Origin: Baaleninema simplex PCC 7105
Lineage (GTDB): Bacteria > Cyanobacteriota > Cyanobacteriia > Cyanobacteriales > Geitlerinemataceae
Assembly (NCBI RefSeq): GCF_000332355.1
Contig: NZ_KB235958.1
Location: 1,275,150 to 1,308,464, forward strand
DNA: 33,315 bases
Direction: 5' to 3'
Shown: in pieces, positions 33,295 through 33,315 of the stretch
How positions within the stretch are numbered: position 1 is the first letter of the stretch
How the letters are laid out: each line of letters opens with the position of its first letter
Made by a program: the position numbers and the translations under genes
Notes under the pieces: generated by a model
What the model was told of the DNA's origin: nothing
What the model saw: the letters and a program-made list of their open reading frames with translations, nothing else
Database searches by the model: none

Positions 33295-33315
33295 AATCTT
33301 ATGACTCTTTCAGGC

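Overview
The window is chromosomal DNA from a cyanobacterium, probably a filamentous one, of moderately high GC. The evidence is the dense scatter of the HIP1 octamer GCGATCGC in genes and intergenic DNA, together with cyanobacterium-typical genes: DUF928, CHAT and filamentous-hemagglutinin-like proteins, an NdbB/NDC1-type NAD(P)H dehydrogenase, an Rbp RNA-binding protein beside rpsU, and a glucosyltransferase resembling the pterin enzyme BGluT. I cannot name the genus.

Layout. (1) 1-266: remnant of an IS701-like transposase. (2) 383-3997, minus strand: a possible operon, in transcription order YihY-type membrane protein, small membrane protein, TPR protein, short-chain dehydrogenase, zinc alcohol dehydrogenase. 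(3) 4276-9076, minus: CHASE2 hybrid histidine kinase followed by a periplasmic N-acetylmuramoyl-L-alanine amidase. (4) 9494-10942, minus: tnpB-only IS605-type element, copy 1. (5) 11095-20940, minus: a surface-protein locus with two large secreted two-partner-secretion (hemagglutinin-like) proteins, an exported TPR-CHAT caspase-like protein with its own good promoter, and an exported DUF928 protein. (6) 21098-23013, minus: NdbB-like dehydrogenase and a HAD hydrolase. (7) 23150-28852, plus: C39-type peptidase, conserved hypothetical, a 740-base repeat-filled gap, small unknown protein, GIY-YIG protein, dnaA, Vat/CatB-like acetyltransferase. (8) 28950-29646, minus: rbp and rpsU. (9) 30019-31439, plus: tnpB element copy 2, inverted relative to copy 1. 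(10) 31433-33216: pterin-type glucosyltransferase (plus) and HdeD-like membrane protein (minus), ending at a hairpin repeat.

Two themes stand out. The first is the hemagglutinin/CHAT/DUF928 cluster, which looks like one envelope system: two secreted beta-helix proteins, a periplasmic caspase-like protein on a TPR scaffold, and a second exported partner, with no outer-membrane TpsB transporter nearby. The second is how strongly small repeats have shaped genes here. Each of the two nearly identical tnpB genes has a different short palindromic repeat inserted in frame, and related sequences lie in the 24.9-25.6 kb gap. A roughly 104-123 bp MITE-like element with TA flanks occurs three times; it supplies the last codons of the glucosyltransferase and abuts the start codon of the acetyltransferase. 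The right end of tnpB copy 2 supplies a potential start codon for the glucosyltransferase.

No tRNA, rRNA or CRISPR array was seen. Motif positions were counted by hand and may be off by one or two residues.
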